A DNA stretch of 9,780 nucleotides, taken from the NCBI GenBank assembly GCA_013361075.1, contig JABWAJ010000165.1:1-9780 (forward strand), given 5' to 3'. The position numbers and the translations under genes were made by a program. How positions within the stretch are numbered: the first letter of the stretch is position 1; every line of letters begins with the position of its first letter. The notes under the pieces are model-generated. The model was not told the origin of the DNA and did not search any database. It saw only the letters and a program-made list of their open reading frames with translations. Below are positions 1 through 6,677 of this stretch, piece by piece. The DNA is from Saprospiraceae bacterium (lineage in GTDB: Bacteria > Bacteroidota > Bacteroidia > Chitinophagales > Saprospiraceae).

Positions 1-773
1 GTTCTGAAGGAGCTTTGCCCTCAGGTTCCAATGACCAGCAATTCTTCGCTTTCCAGAACTTCTGCGACAGCCTGGTCATAACCACCAAAGTCAACAGCAT
101 TGCGAATGGCGGGTTTGCCGGCATCGCATTCCGGGAAAGTGAAGCACCTGGCTCGAGAATGGTCGCTTTAAAACTCAAGAAGGGAAAATACGTTTACCGG
201 GAGGTTCGCAACACAAACAACGGCCCCAAAAATACCCAGCAATTCTTCACAACCGGTCATAAATGGCTCCGCATGGTACGCAATGGTAATAGTTTTATTG
301 GCTATAGCTCAAGTGACGGGGTTAATTGGTTGCAGCATTTCTCAATCAACCTTACCATGCCCTCCTGTATAGATGCGGGGTTGTTTGTCGAAAGCACCCA
401 TCCGGACTCTTTAGCTGTAGGGGCCTTTTCTAATGTAAGTATGCTCTCTTCAACCTCGACGGTTATTACGCCTGGAGGGGATGTTCCTACCGGAGATCTC
501 CCCACCGGAGAGGGTACATCGGGGTATGTTATCTATCCCAATCCAACTCAAGCGCTAATAAATGTGGAGATGGACAATACGTTCTTAGGCAAAGCATTGA
601 CCATTGCGATCAATAATCAGTTTGGCCAAATGATGGCCATTCGTAAAATTGACGAAGTGCAGGATCCAATCGAAACCTTTAATGTACAATACCTGCCCCC
701 CGGGGTATACATCATGACTTTACGTACAGACGGCAGGGAGGCGTTTGCCAAAAAATTTGTGGTGGTGCGATAA
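1..773 (+). CDS. Secreted protein C-terminus: DUF1349-like beta domain plus T9SS sorting domain (5' partial)
   Basis: The reading frame is open from base 3 at the left edge, so the gene starts outside the window; the TTG at 15 is not taken as a start. About 256 residues are visible. Counting from the TTG codon, residues 1-145 form a beta-rich domain. Its pattern (GFAGIAFRES, then KWLRMVRNGNSFIGYSSSDGVNW, then VGAFSNVSM) resembles the DUF1349/concanavalin-like modules often appended to secreted Bacteroidota enzymes and adhesins. A Gly/Pro/Thr linker with a doubled GDxPTG motif (about 150-170) leads to a T9SS type A tail. That tail has YPNPTQALINVEM near 174, LPPGVYIMTL near 227 and a basic end, KKFVVVR. 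The protein is therefore expected to cross the outer membrane by T9SS and be released or surface-anchored. The catalytic or binding module that gives its real function lies upstream and is not visible. Confidence 0.85.
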   Translation, partial: SEGALPSGSNDQQFFAFQNFCDSLVITTKVNSIANGGFAGIAFRESEAPGSRMVALKLKKGKYVYREVRNTNNGPKNTQQFFTTGHKWLRMVRNGNSFIGYSSSDGVNWLQHFSINLTMPSCIDAGLFVESTHPDSLAVGAFSNVSMLSSTSTVITPGGDVPTGDLPTGEGTSGYVIYPNPTQALINVEMDNTFLGKALTIAINNQFGQMMAIRKIDEVQDPIETFNVQYLPPGVYIMTLRTDGREAFAKKFVVVR

Positions 774-931
774 GGCTTTAAAGCGAGCGGAATACTGACG
801 ACGTTGATATGATCGCCAACTTGAGTTGGAAGCCTAAAAAATCCGGGTGGAAATCCGGTAAATGAGCTGAGCGAGGCGGAACTTCGACTTCGCTAAGTTA
901 ACGCCATTGTGCAATCAGTTAATAAATTTGG
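774..931. other. Intergenic gap with short inverted repeats
   Basis: This gap separates two genes whose 3' ends face each other. AGGCTT (773-778) can pair with AAGCCT (830-835), enclosing a small hairpin CCAAC-TTGA-GTTGG (816-829). AAATCCGG occurs twice (839-846, 851-858). The stretch 866-896 contains AGCGA/TCGCT arms and the core TTCGACTTCGCT, which resembles short dispersed intergenic elements common in Bacteroidota. No convincing T-tract terminator and no coding potential were seen. Confidence 0.4.
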
Positions 932-1591
932 CTACTTACCCGCATGAGGAGCTTCCTCATGCCTCAAAATCCGCATGCTCTCCTGTGTTGCATGCCGGGC
1001 AAGATAATCCTCCAGCAGCGCACTCCGGGCCTCCTCCGGCATCTCAGGATGCTGTTCGTAGTACCCTTTCACATCCCGTTGCCGGTAAGCTTCATAAAGC
1101 GCAACCGCACAAGCCACCGAAATATTCAGGCTTTGCGCCATGCCCATTTGCGGGATGACAAAATTGCCGCTGGAATAGGTAAGGGCCGTTTCGGAAAGCC
1201 CGTGCTGTTCATTGCCAAAAAGCAGGGCAGCAGATTCGGCTAAATCCAGGTCGTAGACGCTGCAGGCATCGGCGGAGAGGTGGGTACTCCAGAGGTTGCC
1301 ATAGCGCTGTTTCACACATTCAAAGCAAGTTTCCGCGTGGGTAAACAGGTGTACGTCGACCCATTTGCGCGAGCCTGCTGAGGTGCGTTTTCCAACCGCT
1401 ATGAAATGGCGCGCCAGATCAGGGTCGGTGTATAATACGTAAATTTCTTTGATGCCGACGGAATCACAAGTGCGCAATACTGCACCAACATTGTGTGGGT
1501 CATGCACATTTTCCAGCACTACGGTGAGGTCCGGCTGGCGACGGGCAGCAAGGTTCTTGATTTTTTCGTAGCGATCCGGATTAATTTTCAT
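932..1591 (-). CDS. trmH: tRNA (guanosine(18)-2'-O)-methyltransferase TrmH
   Basis: A SPOUT-class, SAM-dependent methyltransferase that 2'-O-methylates G18 in the D-loop of tRNAs in the cytoplasm. All three family motifs are present in the 219-residue product. Motif 1 (about 27-46, ENVHDPHNVGAVLRTCDSVG) includes the conserved Asn and the presumed catalytic Arg40. Motif 2 is LLFGNEQHGLS (123-133). Motif 3 (146-168, IPQMGMAQSLNISVA and on) forms the trefoil-knot SAM site. The IPxxGMxQSLNxSVA plus LYEAYRQR wording matches TrmH better than the related TrmL or RlmB. The C-terminal extension (about 175-219) is also usual for TrmH. An in-frame ATG at 1642 is rejected as start because it falls in the loop of the upstream terminator (1625-1664). 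The start at 1591 directly precedes the conserved KINPDRYEKI segment. A small hairpin (GGCAG-5 nt-CTGCC, 1601-1615) lies in the short leader. The last codons contain a perfect 9-bp hairpin (942-962). Confidence 0.9.
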   Translation of the reverse strand: MKINPDRYEKIKNLAARRQPDLTVVLENVHDPHNVGAVLRTCDSVGIKEIYVLYTDPDLARHFIAVGKRTSAGSRKWVDVHLFTHAETCFECVKQRYGNLWSTHLSADACSVYDLDLAESAALLFGNEQHGLSETALTYSSGNFVIPQMGMAQSLNISVACAVALYEAYRQRDVKGYYEQHPEMPEEARSALLEDYLARHATQESMRILRHEEAPHAGK

Positions 1592-1624
1592 GGTGGTATT
1601 GGCAGAGGTGCTGCCTTTGTATCG

Positions 1625-1664
1625 AAAAAGAGGCCCCTGCATTCCAAAAGCGGGAACCTCTTTT
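1625..1664 (-). terminator. Intrinsic terminator after the coiled-coil gene
   Basis: Read on the minus strand, AAAAGAGG (1664-1657) pairs perfectly with CCTCTTTT (1633-1626), and CCC pairs with GGG just inside. The loop is about 14 nt, and a run of five T follows the stem (1629-1625). It starts 18 nt beyond the stop codon of the coiled-coil gene and would separate that gene from trmH. The A-rich outer arm means it could also act on plus-strand transcription, but no plus-strand gene ends here. Confidence 0.75.
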
Positions 1665-1681
1665 GAGTAACCTCAACAACG

Positions 1682-4600
1682 TTAATTATTACTACCCTTT
1701 TTCTTTTCCGCTTCAGCCTGCAGGCGGCGCAGGTTGTCTTCGGCAGCTTTAATCTGCGCTTGCAGATCGGTAAGCTTTTTAGTTTCGGCAGCAATCTGCT
1801 GGCGAACCGTTTCGGCGCGCTTTTGCTCTTCAAGAATCTTTGCATCCGCATCTTTGCGAGCCTGGGCTACTTCTTCTCCAAACTGTTTTCTGGCAACATC
1901 TACTTTACCCCGCTCTTCTGTGATGAGGGCCGCCGTTTCTTCTTTCACTTTTGTAATCTGCTGGGTCGACTGCTGGCGTGCCTGATAAACGGCATCAGCT
2001 GCTTCTTTTCTGGCAGCTGTGATTTCCGTTTGAGACAATTTCCGGGCATCTTCTGCTTCTTTTGCGTACTGCGTTTTTTGAGTTGCGCTTGCCTCACGGG
2101 CAACCCTCACCTCTTCTGCAGCTTTAGTACGCGTGTCTGCAATTTCTTTTTTTGCCAAAGCATCCGCATCGGCCACTTCTTTTACAAAGGCCGCTTTACG
2201 GCTTTCTGCTTCTGTACGGGCACGGGTAATTTCATCTGAAGCCGCCTTTTGAGCTGCTGCAACCTCAGCGGCAGAAGTTTCCCTTGTTTTTGCAATGACT
2301 GCCGCAGCATCTTCCCGGGCTTTTAACACGGCCAATGCCTGTGCTTCTTTTTCTTTTGCCGCGTTTTCACGGGCAGTTTTAACTTCGTTGGCGGCCTGTT
2401 GGTTGGCACTGGCAATTTCAGCAGCGGCGCGCTCTTTCGCAGCGGCGACTTCATTCGCAGCAGTCTGGCGCTCAGCAGCTCCTTTTTCACGAGCTAACCG
2501 CACGCTTTCTGCTTCCTGTTGCTGGATTTGGTTGATGATCTCAGCCGATTGCCTTTTTGCTTCCGACACCTGGTTGGCAGCTGCCTGCTGGGCCAGGGCT
2601 TCTGCTTCTTTGGCTTTGGCAATTTCCCGGGCAGTATTTTCCCGGGCCGCTGTAATTTCCTGTGCCGCGCGTTCGCGTGCAGCAACTACTTCAGTGGCCG
2701 TTGCGTTTTTAATTTCACTTTCCTTTGCCTTGGCATCCTGGATAGCTTTGGCAGCTTCTTCCTGAATTTGTTTGATTCGGTCTGTTGCTGTTTTTTGGGT
2801 ACTGGCAACTTCAGTAACATACTGGTCTTTAGCTGCGCTCGCATTTTTATTGGCTTCTGCAACCTGTGCAGCGGCCATTTCACTTGCTTTCTTTACCTCT
2901 TCCTGAGCACGGGTACGGGCAGCCGCAACCTCCAGGGCAGATGCCTTTTGTACTTCTTCCTCTTTGGCTTTTGCCGCTGCAATGGCTGCCGTCAGCTCCG
3001 TTTGAATTCTGGTAATTTCCCGGGCAGCGAGTTCCTTTGCAGTCACAACTTCCTGCCCAATCGCTTGTTTTTCCTGCTCAGCACGTTGGCGGGCTTCTGC
3101 CACTTTGTCTGCCTCCTGTTTATTGATTTCCTGAATGGTCAGGGCTGCTTTTTCCCGGGCGGCGGCAACTTCGGCGGCAGACTGTTGGCGGGTTGCATCG
3201 GTTTCCTGAGCAGCACGTTGTTTTTCTGTGGCTACTTGTTGCTGTGTAAGGCTTACCTCTTCGGAAGCCCGTTTGCGTGCATTGGCCACTTCAGTAGCGG
3301 CAGCTTCTTTTTCCCGGGCCAGGTTTTCCCGAATTTGAGCCACTTCAGCGGCATTAGACTCCAGCAGTCGTGTTTTTTCTTCTGCAATTTTCCGGCGCGA
3401 TTCTGCGAGATCTACTGCTATTTTTTCTTTTTCCAAAGCACCGTTTTCACGAATGCGGGCTACTTCCTGAGCCGTAGCTTCCTGAGTTTGCAAAATTTGC
3501 TCTGCGGCTGTTTTTTTTACACCAACGACTTCATCCACGGTCTTGTTTTGCTCTAATTTTGCCTGCTCACGCGCCTGTTGAATGGCGGCAATGGATTCTT
3601 CGCGAATGCGCTTAATTTCGTTCATCGAATTTTCGCGGGCAGAGGCTACTTCGTCGGCGTATTCCAATTTTGCAAGGTCAAGCTTTTCTTTAGCAGCTTT
3701 TAATTCCGCAGCAGCACGTTCACGGGAAGCAGCAATTTCCTGGGCCGAAGTCATCTGCGCTTTTTGCACTTCCTCGGCTGCTTTCTGGCGGGCTTCGGCT
3801 ACATTTTTGTTGATCAGTTCAAGTTCGCTTCCTGCTTTTGTTTTGGCTTCAGCCAGTGCGTCAGCCATTGCTTTACGCGCCTGGTCTATCTCCTCCTGCG
3901 ATTTTTTACGCGCTTCCAGCACTTCGTCGGCATAGCTTTTTTTCTGTTGTGCAGCTGTTTCGCGCGAAAGCGCCACTTCGTCCTGAATCTGTCGTTTTAT
4001 CTGATCCGCTTTGGTACGTTCATCCGCAATTTCCTGACGCAACTTGGCTTTTATTTCTGATACTTCTTTCCGAAGGGCGGCCAATTCTTCATCGTTTAAT
4101 TGGCTGATGTCGGCTACTTTTTGGGGTTGAGCCTGTTTTTGAGCAGGCTGGCTTTTGGGCAATGCACCGGATGTTGAGCTAATGGGGCGATTCCCCGTAG
4201 CAGGGGCTATTTCCCCCCCTGAAGCTTCTACCTGTACGATTTTATTTTTGTCCAATCGCTCATTAAAACAGGTCGCAGCTATTTTGAATTCGACCCGGCG
4301 GTTGTCATTCACTGCAAACTTCCGGATTTCGTTGCTGGTATTGTTTTTGATGTAAATGGTCGTGATATCGGAGCTTACAAACCACTGAATGGCAGCAACA
4401 TCTAACTGAACGATGTTGTGGTGCATGGGTGTTCCTTTATCGCTTCCCATTTCTCCCATTTCAATAAATCGGTAACTCCGGCGAACCATATTGCTGTCCA
4501 TAAAAATCAACTCGTCATCCTGATTGAATTCAACCCCCCCTTTTGAAAACATACGGGCAGTAATCCCTTTTTCGCTGCTGACCAACTCCAACCCATAGCT

Positions 4601-4765
4601 GTAATTGCCCCGCAAGACCAGCGTTACTGTATTCGTGCGCAACATGTGCGTGCCGCCGATAATGCGGTCATCAGAAATAAAGGTGCTACAGTTCTGAGCG
4701 TAAGAAATTTGCTGTGCACACGTCCAGCACAGTGCAATGGCGAGAAAAGTCAGCTTGCATTTCAT
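1682..4765 (-). CDS. Exported 1027-aa protein with a giant hendecad/heptad coiled-coil rod
   Basis: Not a family I can name. The chosen ATG (4765) starts a clear Sec signal peptide (MKCKLTFLAIALCW..., likely cleaved after YAQ near residue 24). The frame extends 27 codons further upstream, but that extension is not signal-like and covers the promoter candidate. Residues about 25-175 look like a compact beta-rich domain with one Cys near each end (C26, C166), possibly disulfide-linked. A Pro/Gln/Ser linker follows (about 180-222). Residues 234-982 form one uninterrupted Ala/Glu/Lys/Arg/Gln helix with no proline. It parses exactly into 11-residue modules (typical EVAxARExAAx) and 7-residue modules. 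The C-terminus (983-1027) looks like an ordinary coiled coil ending in a basic KKKGSNN tail. There is no T9SS tail, OmpA-like peptidoglycan domain, lipobox or membrane segment apart from the signal peptide, so a periplasmic or loosely surface-bound rod is likely. A structural spacer, scaffold or adhesion role is inference. The gene lies 228 nt downstream of mscS with its own putative promoter and is probably monocistronic. Confidence 0.85.
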   Translation of the reverse strand: MKCKLTFLAIALCWTCAQQISYAQNCSTFISDDRIIGGTHMLRTNTVTLVLRGNYSYGLELVSSEKGITARMFSKGGVEFNQDDELIFMDSNMVRRSYRFIEMGEMGSDKGTPMHHNIVQLDVAAIQWFVSSDITTIYIKNNTSNEIRKFAVNDNRRVEFKIAATCFNERLDKNKIVQVEASGGEIAPATGNRPISSTSGALPKSQPAQKQAQPQKVADISQLNDEELAALRKEVSEIKAKLRQEIADERTKADQIKRQIQDEVALSRETAAQQKKSYADEVLEARKKSQEEIDQARKAMADALAEAKTKAGSELELINKNVAEARQKAAEEVQKAQMTSAQEIAASRERAAAELKAAKEKLDLAKLEYADEVASARENSMNEIKRIREESIAAIQQAREQAKLEQNKTVDEVVGVKKTAAEQILQTQEATAQEVARIRENGALEKEKIAVDLAESRRKIAEEKTRLLESNAAEVAQIRENLAREKEAAATEVANARKRASEEVSLTQQQVATEKQRAAQETDATRQQSAAEVAAAREKAALTIQEINKQEADKVAEARQRAEQEKQAIGQEVVTAKELAAREITRIQTELTAAIAAAKAKEEEVQKASALEVAAARTRAQEEVKKASEMAAAQVAEANKNASAAKDQYVTEVASTQKTATDRIKQIQEEAAKAIQDAKAKESEIKNATATEVVAARERAAQEITAARENTAREIAKAKEAEALAQQAAANQVSEAKRQSAEIINQIQQQEAESVRLAREKGAAERQTAANEVAAAKERAAAEIASANQQAANEVKTARENAAKEKEAQALAVLKAREDAAAVIAKTRETSAAEVAAAQKAASDEITRARTEAESRKAAFVKEVADADALAKKEIADTRTKAAEEVRVAREASATQKTQYAKEAEDARKLSQTEITAARKEAADAVYQARQQSTQQITKVKEETAALITEERGKVDVARKQFGEEVAQARKDADAKILEEQKRAETVRQQIAAETKKLTDLQAQIKAAEDNLRRLQAEAEKKKGSNN
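1820..4066 (-). repeat. Degenerate protein repeat: 40-residue (120-bp) helical units
   Basis: In order from the N-terminus the helix divides into blocks of 29, 18, 40, 51, eleven times 40, 51, then three times 40 residues, totalling 749. Each 40-residue block is 11+11+11+7 and each 51-residue block is 11+11+11+11+7. Modules usually begin with E/Q/A/D followed by V/I/A. The 7-residue module tends to carry Y, I, F or A at position 5 (QKKSYAD, EKEKIAV, AKDQYVT, RKAAFVK, QKTQYAK). Sequence identity between units is low, so the DNA is not a tandem repeat of recent origin; only the register is conserved. I counted the modules by hand, and the sum matches the total length of the protein. Confidence 0.8.
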
Positions 4766-4785
4766 AAACCGATGTATTTTAAATG

Positions 4786-4816
4786 GAAAAGTAAGGCTTT
4801 TATAGCGTATTTGAAA
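4786..4816 (-). promoter_or_regulatory. Putative Bacteroidota promoter of the coiled-coil gene
   Basis: Read on the minus strand, TTTC (4816-4813), a 19-nt spacer and TACTTTTC (4793-4786) match the Bacteroidota TTTG-N19-TAnnTTTG consensus with one mismatch in each box and ideal spacing. Transcription would begin near 4779, giving a leader of about 14 nt before the ATG at 4765. This supports the choice of that start codon. It is a match by eye only. Confidence 0.4.
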
Positions 4817-4895
4817 CAATTCACCTAAAAAAGTACGCCAGACCATTCCGAAAGGCGCTTTTTCTTCTGAAAACGGAGGATTAGTTATCTGACAG

Positions 4896-4921
4896 GATAA
4901 GACTTATCATGCCAAAGGCAT
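4896..4921. promoter_or_regulatory. Two abutting 13-bp palindromes, possible operator
   Basis: GATAAG-A-CTTATC (4896-4908) is directly followed by ATGCC-AAA-GGCAT (4909-4921). Both are perfect inverted repeats with odd-numbered centres, and they join with no gap. They lie about 80 nt upstream of the putative -33 box of the coiled-coil gene. Neither is followed by a T-tract, so a terminator role is unlikely. Binding by a dimeric regulator is a guess. Confidence 0.3.
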
Positions 4922-4993
4922 AGGCTCAAACGAAGCAAAAGTCTAAAAACGTGTTTTTTCTGATGGAAAATATTCAACAAAGCCACTACCCCG

Positions 4994-5866
4994 TCAATTC
5001 CTGGCATCCGGGGTTGAAGCGGAAAGATGTGCCTTTACATAATTGACAACACGCCGAACAGTTTTTCGCCGGATTTCGCGCTCCAGATCACGGTCAATTC
5101 GATGCAATACATACTGAAACTTAAGTTCCAGGCTGTCTTTGCTGATGGTGACCGTTCTAAGTGCAAAACTGTTTTTTTCAATGTGCTTGTGATAATCTGA
5201 CAAAGTTTCTATCAAATCAGCTTCCAGCGCTTCGATGGTCTTCAAATGCTGGATGTTGATTTCAAATTCAATATTGACCCTTCGAATGCCTTTTTTGGTG
5301 TAATTGATGATTTCGCTGGAAAAAACGGTACTGTTAGGAATAAAAATAACATCGTCATCCTCGTTCAGCAATGCGATTTTTGTGAAATTGATATCGGTAA
5401 TTTTGCCTTTATAATCTCCGATTTTCAGGTAATCCCCGATGTGTACTTCCCTCGAAAAACTGATGATGATGCCGCTAATGATTTCTGCAATAAAATCTTT
5501 GGCCAGGATAGCAATTGCCGCAGCAACGATGCTGAGTGAGGTGAATAAACGGGCATAATCAATCCCCCAAAAGCCCAGCACGGTCATAATTACGGCACCG
5601 GTCAGTAAAATATAATAAATATTTTCTAAGCCCCGGATAACATTATCGGCTGATCCTTTAGGGACTTGTTTCTGCTTCCGGTAGAAGGCTGACAGCAAGA
5701 CAATGAGAAGATTGGCTGCAAAAGCAAAAACAAGAAAATCTAACAGGACAAAGGTAAAGTTGGCCAAAGGAGCACTTAGCCGTTCTTTCCAGACACTTTT
5801 AGACATTTGTGCTGCAATCAGCAGGCCAAGAACAATCACTTTGAGCAGGATGATCAGGTATTTCAT
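4994..5866 (-). CDS. MscS-family small-conductance mechanosensitive channel
   Basis: An inner-membrane channel that opens under membrane tension and releases solutes during hypo-osmotic shock. With the ATG at 5866 the product is 290 residues, about the size of E. coli MscS. Hydrophobic helices lie at about 2-20, 38-62 and 83-101. A pore-lining helix at about 106-137 (SIVAAAIAILAKDFIAEII then SGIIISF) is followed by the MscS beta domain (about 140-192: HIGDYLKIGDYKGKITDINF and IFIPNSTVFSSEIINYT). The alpha/beta C-terminal vestibule region runs to the end. The pore helix has Ala/Ile where E. coli MscS has a Gly/Ala packing pattern, so this is an MscS-like subfamily member rather than a close orthologue. 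A TTG nine codons upstream (5893) is in frame but less likely as start. The gene is divergent from the neighbour at 5979, across a gap of 112 nt. Confidence 0.88.
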   Translation of the reverse strand: MKYLIILLKVIVLGLLIAAQMSKSVWKERLSAPLANFTFVLLDFLVFAFAANLLIVLLSAFYRKQKQVPKGSADNVIRGLENIYYILLTGAVIMTVLGFWGIDYARLFTSLSIVAAAIAILAKDFIAEIISGIIISFSREVHIGDYLKIGDYKGKITDINFTKIALLNEDDDVIFIPNSTVFSSEIINYTKKGIRRVNIEFEINIQHLKTIEALEADLIETLSDYHKHIEKNSFALRTVTISKDSLELKFQYVLHRIDRDLEREIRRKTVRRVVNYVKAHLSASTPDARN

Positions 5867-5953
5867 TCGAGTGCAATTGCGTTCCGCCTCCAAAGAAACA
5901 ACAATTTAGCCGCAACATCAAGACAAGTGACTACTGCAACCTACTTTTCCGGC

Positions 5954-5961
5954 TAACTTTG
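5954..5961 (+). promoter_or_regulatory. Bacteroidota -7 box before the 230-aa gene
   Basis: TAACTTTG is an exact match to the TAnnTTTG -7 consensus of Bacteroidota sigma factors. It ends 17 nt before the ATG at 5979, giving a short leader. No good TTTG is found 19 nt further upstream, so only the -7 element is supported. Confidence 0.5.
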
Positions 5962-5978
5962 CCATTTAAAATAAAGCC

Positions 5979-6671
5979 ATGCAATTTCAACGCATCCAAC
6001 AAGCCATATCAGCCTACGAAAGTTTCCTGAAAAGCGATTCCGCTCGTGAAGAACGGCTCTATTATTGGGAATCTCAGCGCATCTTCCAGGAAAACTGGAA
6101 TGCCGAAGCAATTGATTTCGCCCAAATGTTCGATCAGAGTTTGCAAAACACAAGAACAAGAAGGCTATGGAACCGCGAAAACTACGAGCCCAAACGACTC
6201 ATGCTGCTGTTCATTGCCATGCAACCCGACCTGACACGGCAGTTATTCGCGGATCTGTTCAACGAAAACAAAGACGTTACCGGCCGGATGGACCGTTTTC
6301 TTTTCTATTGCGATGAATTGCTGCGGGACCACAGGCGACTTTACCCGGTAAGCCCGGAAAACAGCCATTATCACAACGACGATTACCAGATGATTTCTCT
6401 TTATCTTGCTTTTCGGTATCCCGATCGCTACGCTCCTTATCGCCACGATGTATTCAGGGAATTGATGGTTAGGCTGGGCAGCCCCGATATTCCCCGGAAC
6501 AACGATCCTGAACGCTATTTCAAAGTCATGCGCACACTGCAGGGCTTGCTGACCAGGCAGGAAGGCGTGCGGCAATTTCACGCAAACAGAATCAGCAACC
6601 AAGCTTTTTTTCAGGGAGAGAGTTTGTTGCTTGCTTTTGATTTTGCCTGTTTTAGTGTGGACAAACCATAG
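5979..6671 (+). CDS. Uncharacterised protein resembling the N-terminal region of McrB-like ATPases
   Basis: A 230-residue protein, probably cytoplasmic, with no signal peptide or membrane segment and many aromatic and charged residues. From memory, its wording resembles the N-terminal sensor region that precedes the AAA+ GTPase domain in Bacteroidota McrB-like proteins. The matching stretches are FDQSLQNTRTRRLWNRENYE (51-70), RMDRFLFYCDELLRD (103-117), HYHNDDYQMISLYLAFRYPD (130-149) and RYFKVMRTLQGLL (179-191). Here the protein ends at about the point where the ATPase would begin (ESLLLAFDFACFS, 214-226). No Walker A motif follows, and the next gene is an unrelated secreted nuclease. It may therefore be an orphan domain, a remnant, or a stand-alone homologue whose function is unknown. 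It has its own -7 box, and 39 nt separate it from the next gene. The coding frame is confident; the family assignment is tentative. Confidence 0.75.
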   Translation: MQFQRIQQAISAYESFLKSDSAREERLYYWESQRIFQENWNAEAIDFAQMFDQSLQNTRTRRLWNRENYEPKRLMLLFIAMQPDLTRQLFADLFNENKDVTGRMDRFLFYCDELLRDHRRLYPVSPENSHYHNDDYQMISLYLAFRYPDRYAPYRHDVFRELMVRLGSPDIPRNNDPERYFKVMRTLQGLLTRQEGVRQFHANRISNQAFFQGESLLLAFDFACFSVDKP

Positions 6672-6677
6672 AAATTA

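Larger units (their letters stand above)
4766..4993. other. Intergenic region between mscS and the coiled-coil gene
   Basis: No coding sequence was recognised in these 228 nt. The region holds the putative promoter of the coiled-coil gene (4786-4816), two adjoining 13-bp palindromes (4896-4921) and a weak A/T palindrome AAAAAC-GT-GTTTTT (4945-4958). No convincing intrinsic terminator for mscS was seen; the A/T palindrome is the nearest candidate and lacks a GC-rich stem. Confidence 0.5.

Noticed and set aside
907..1243. Two plus-strand open frames over the 3' part of trmH
   Set aside because: They lie opposite a gene with all TrmH motifs intact and encode nothing recognisable.
2295..2765. 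Ala/Ser-rich plus-strand open frame of 156 codons
   Set aside because: Another antisense shadow of the repetitive coiled-coil codons, with biased composition and no recognisable features.
2519..3556. Long open frame of 345 codons on the plus strand opposite the rod gene
   Set aside because: Its Cys/Phe-rich, low-complexity product is what the complement of GCA/GAA/AAA-type codons in the coiled coil gives. It has no domain or promoter support.
1820..4066. DNA tandem repeat array, CRISPR-like or minisatellite
   Set aside because: Periodicity is in the protein register only. Units of 120 bp are strongly diverged at DNA level, and there are no identical repeats with spacers.
4945..4958. AAAAAC-GT-GTTTTT palindrome as mscS terminator
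   Set aside because: The stem is almost all A/T with a 2-nt centre, so it would be unstable; not strong enough to call.
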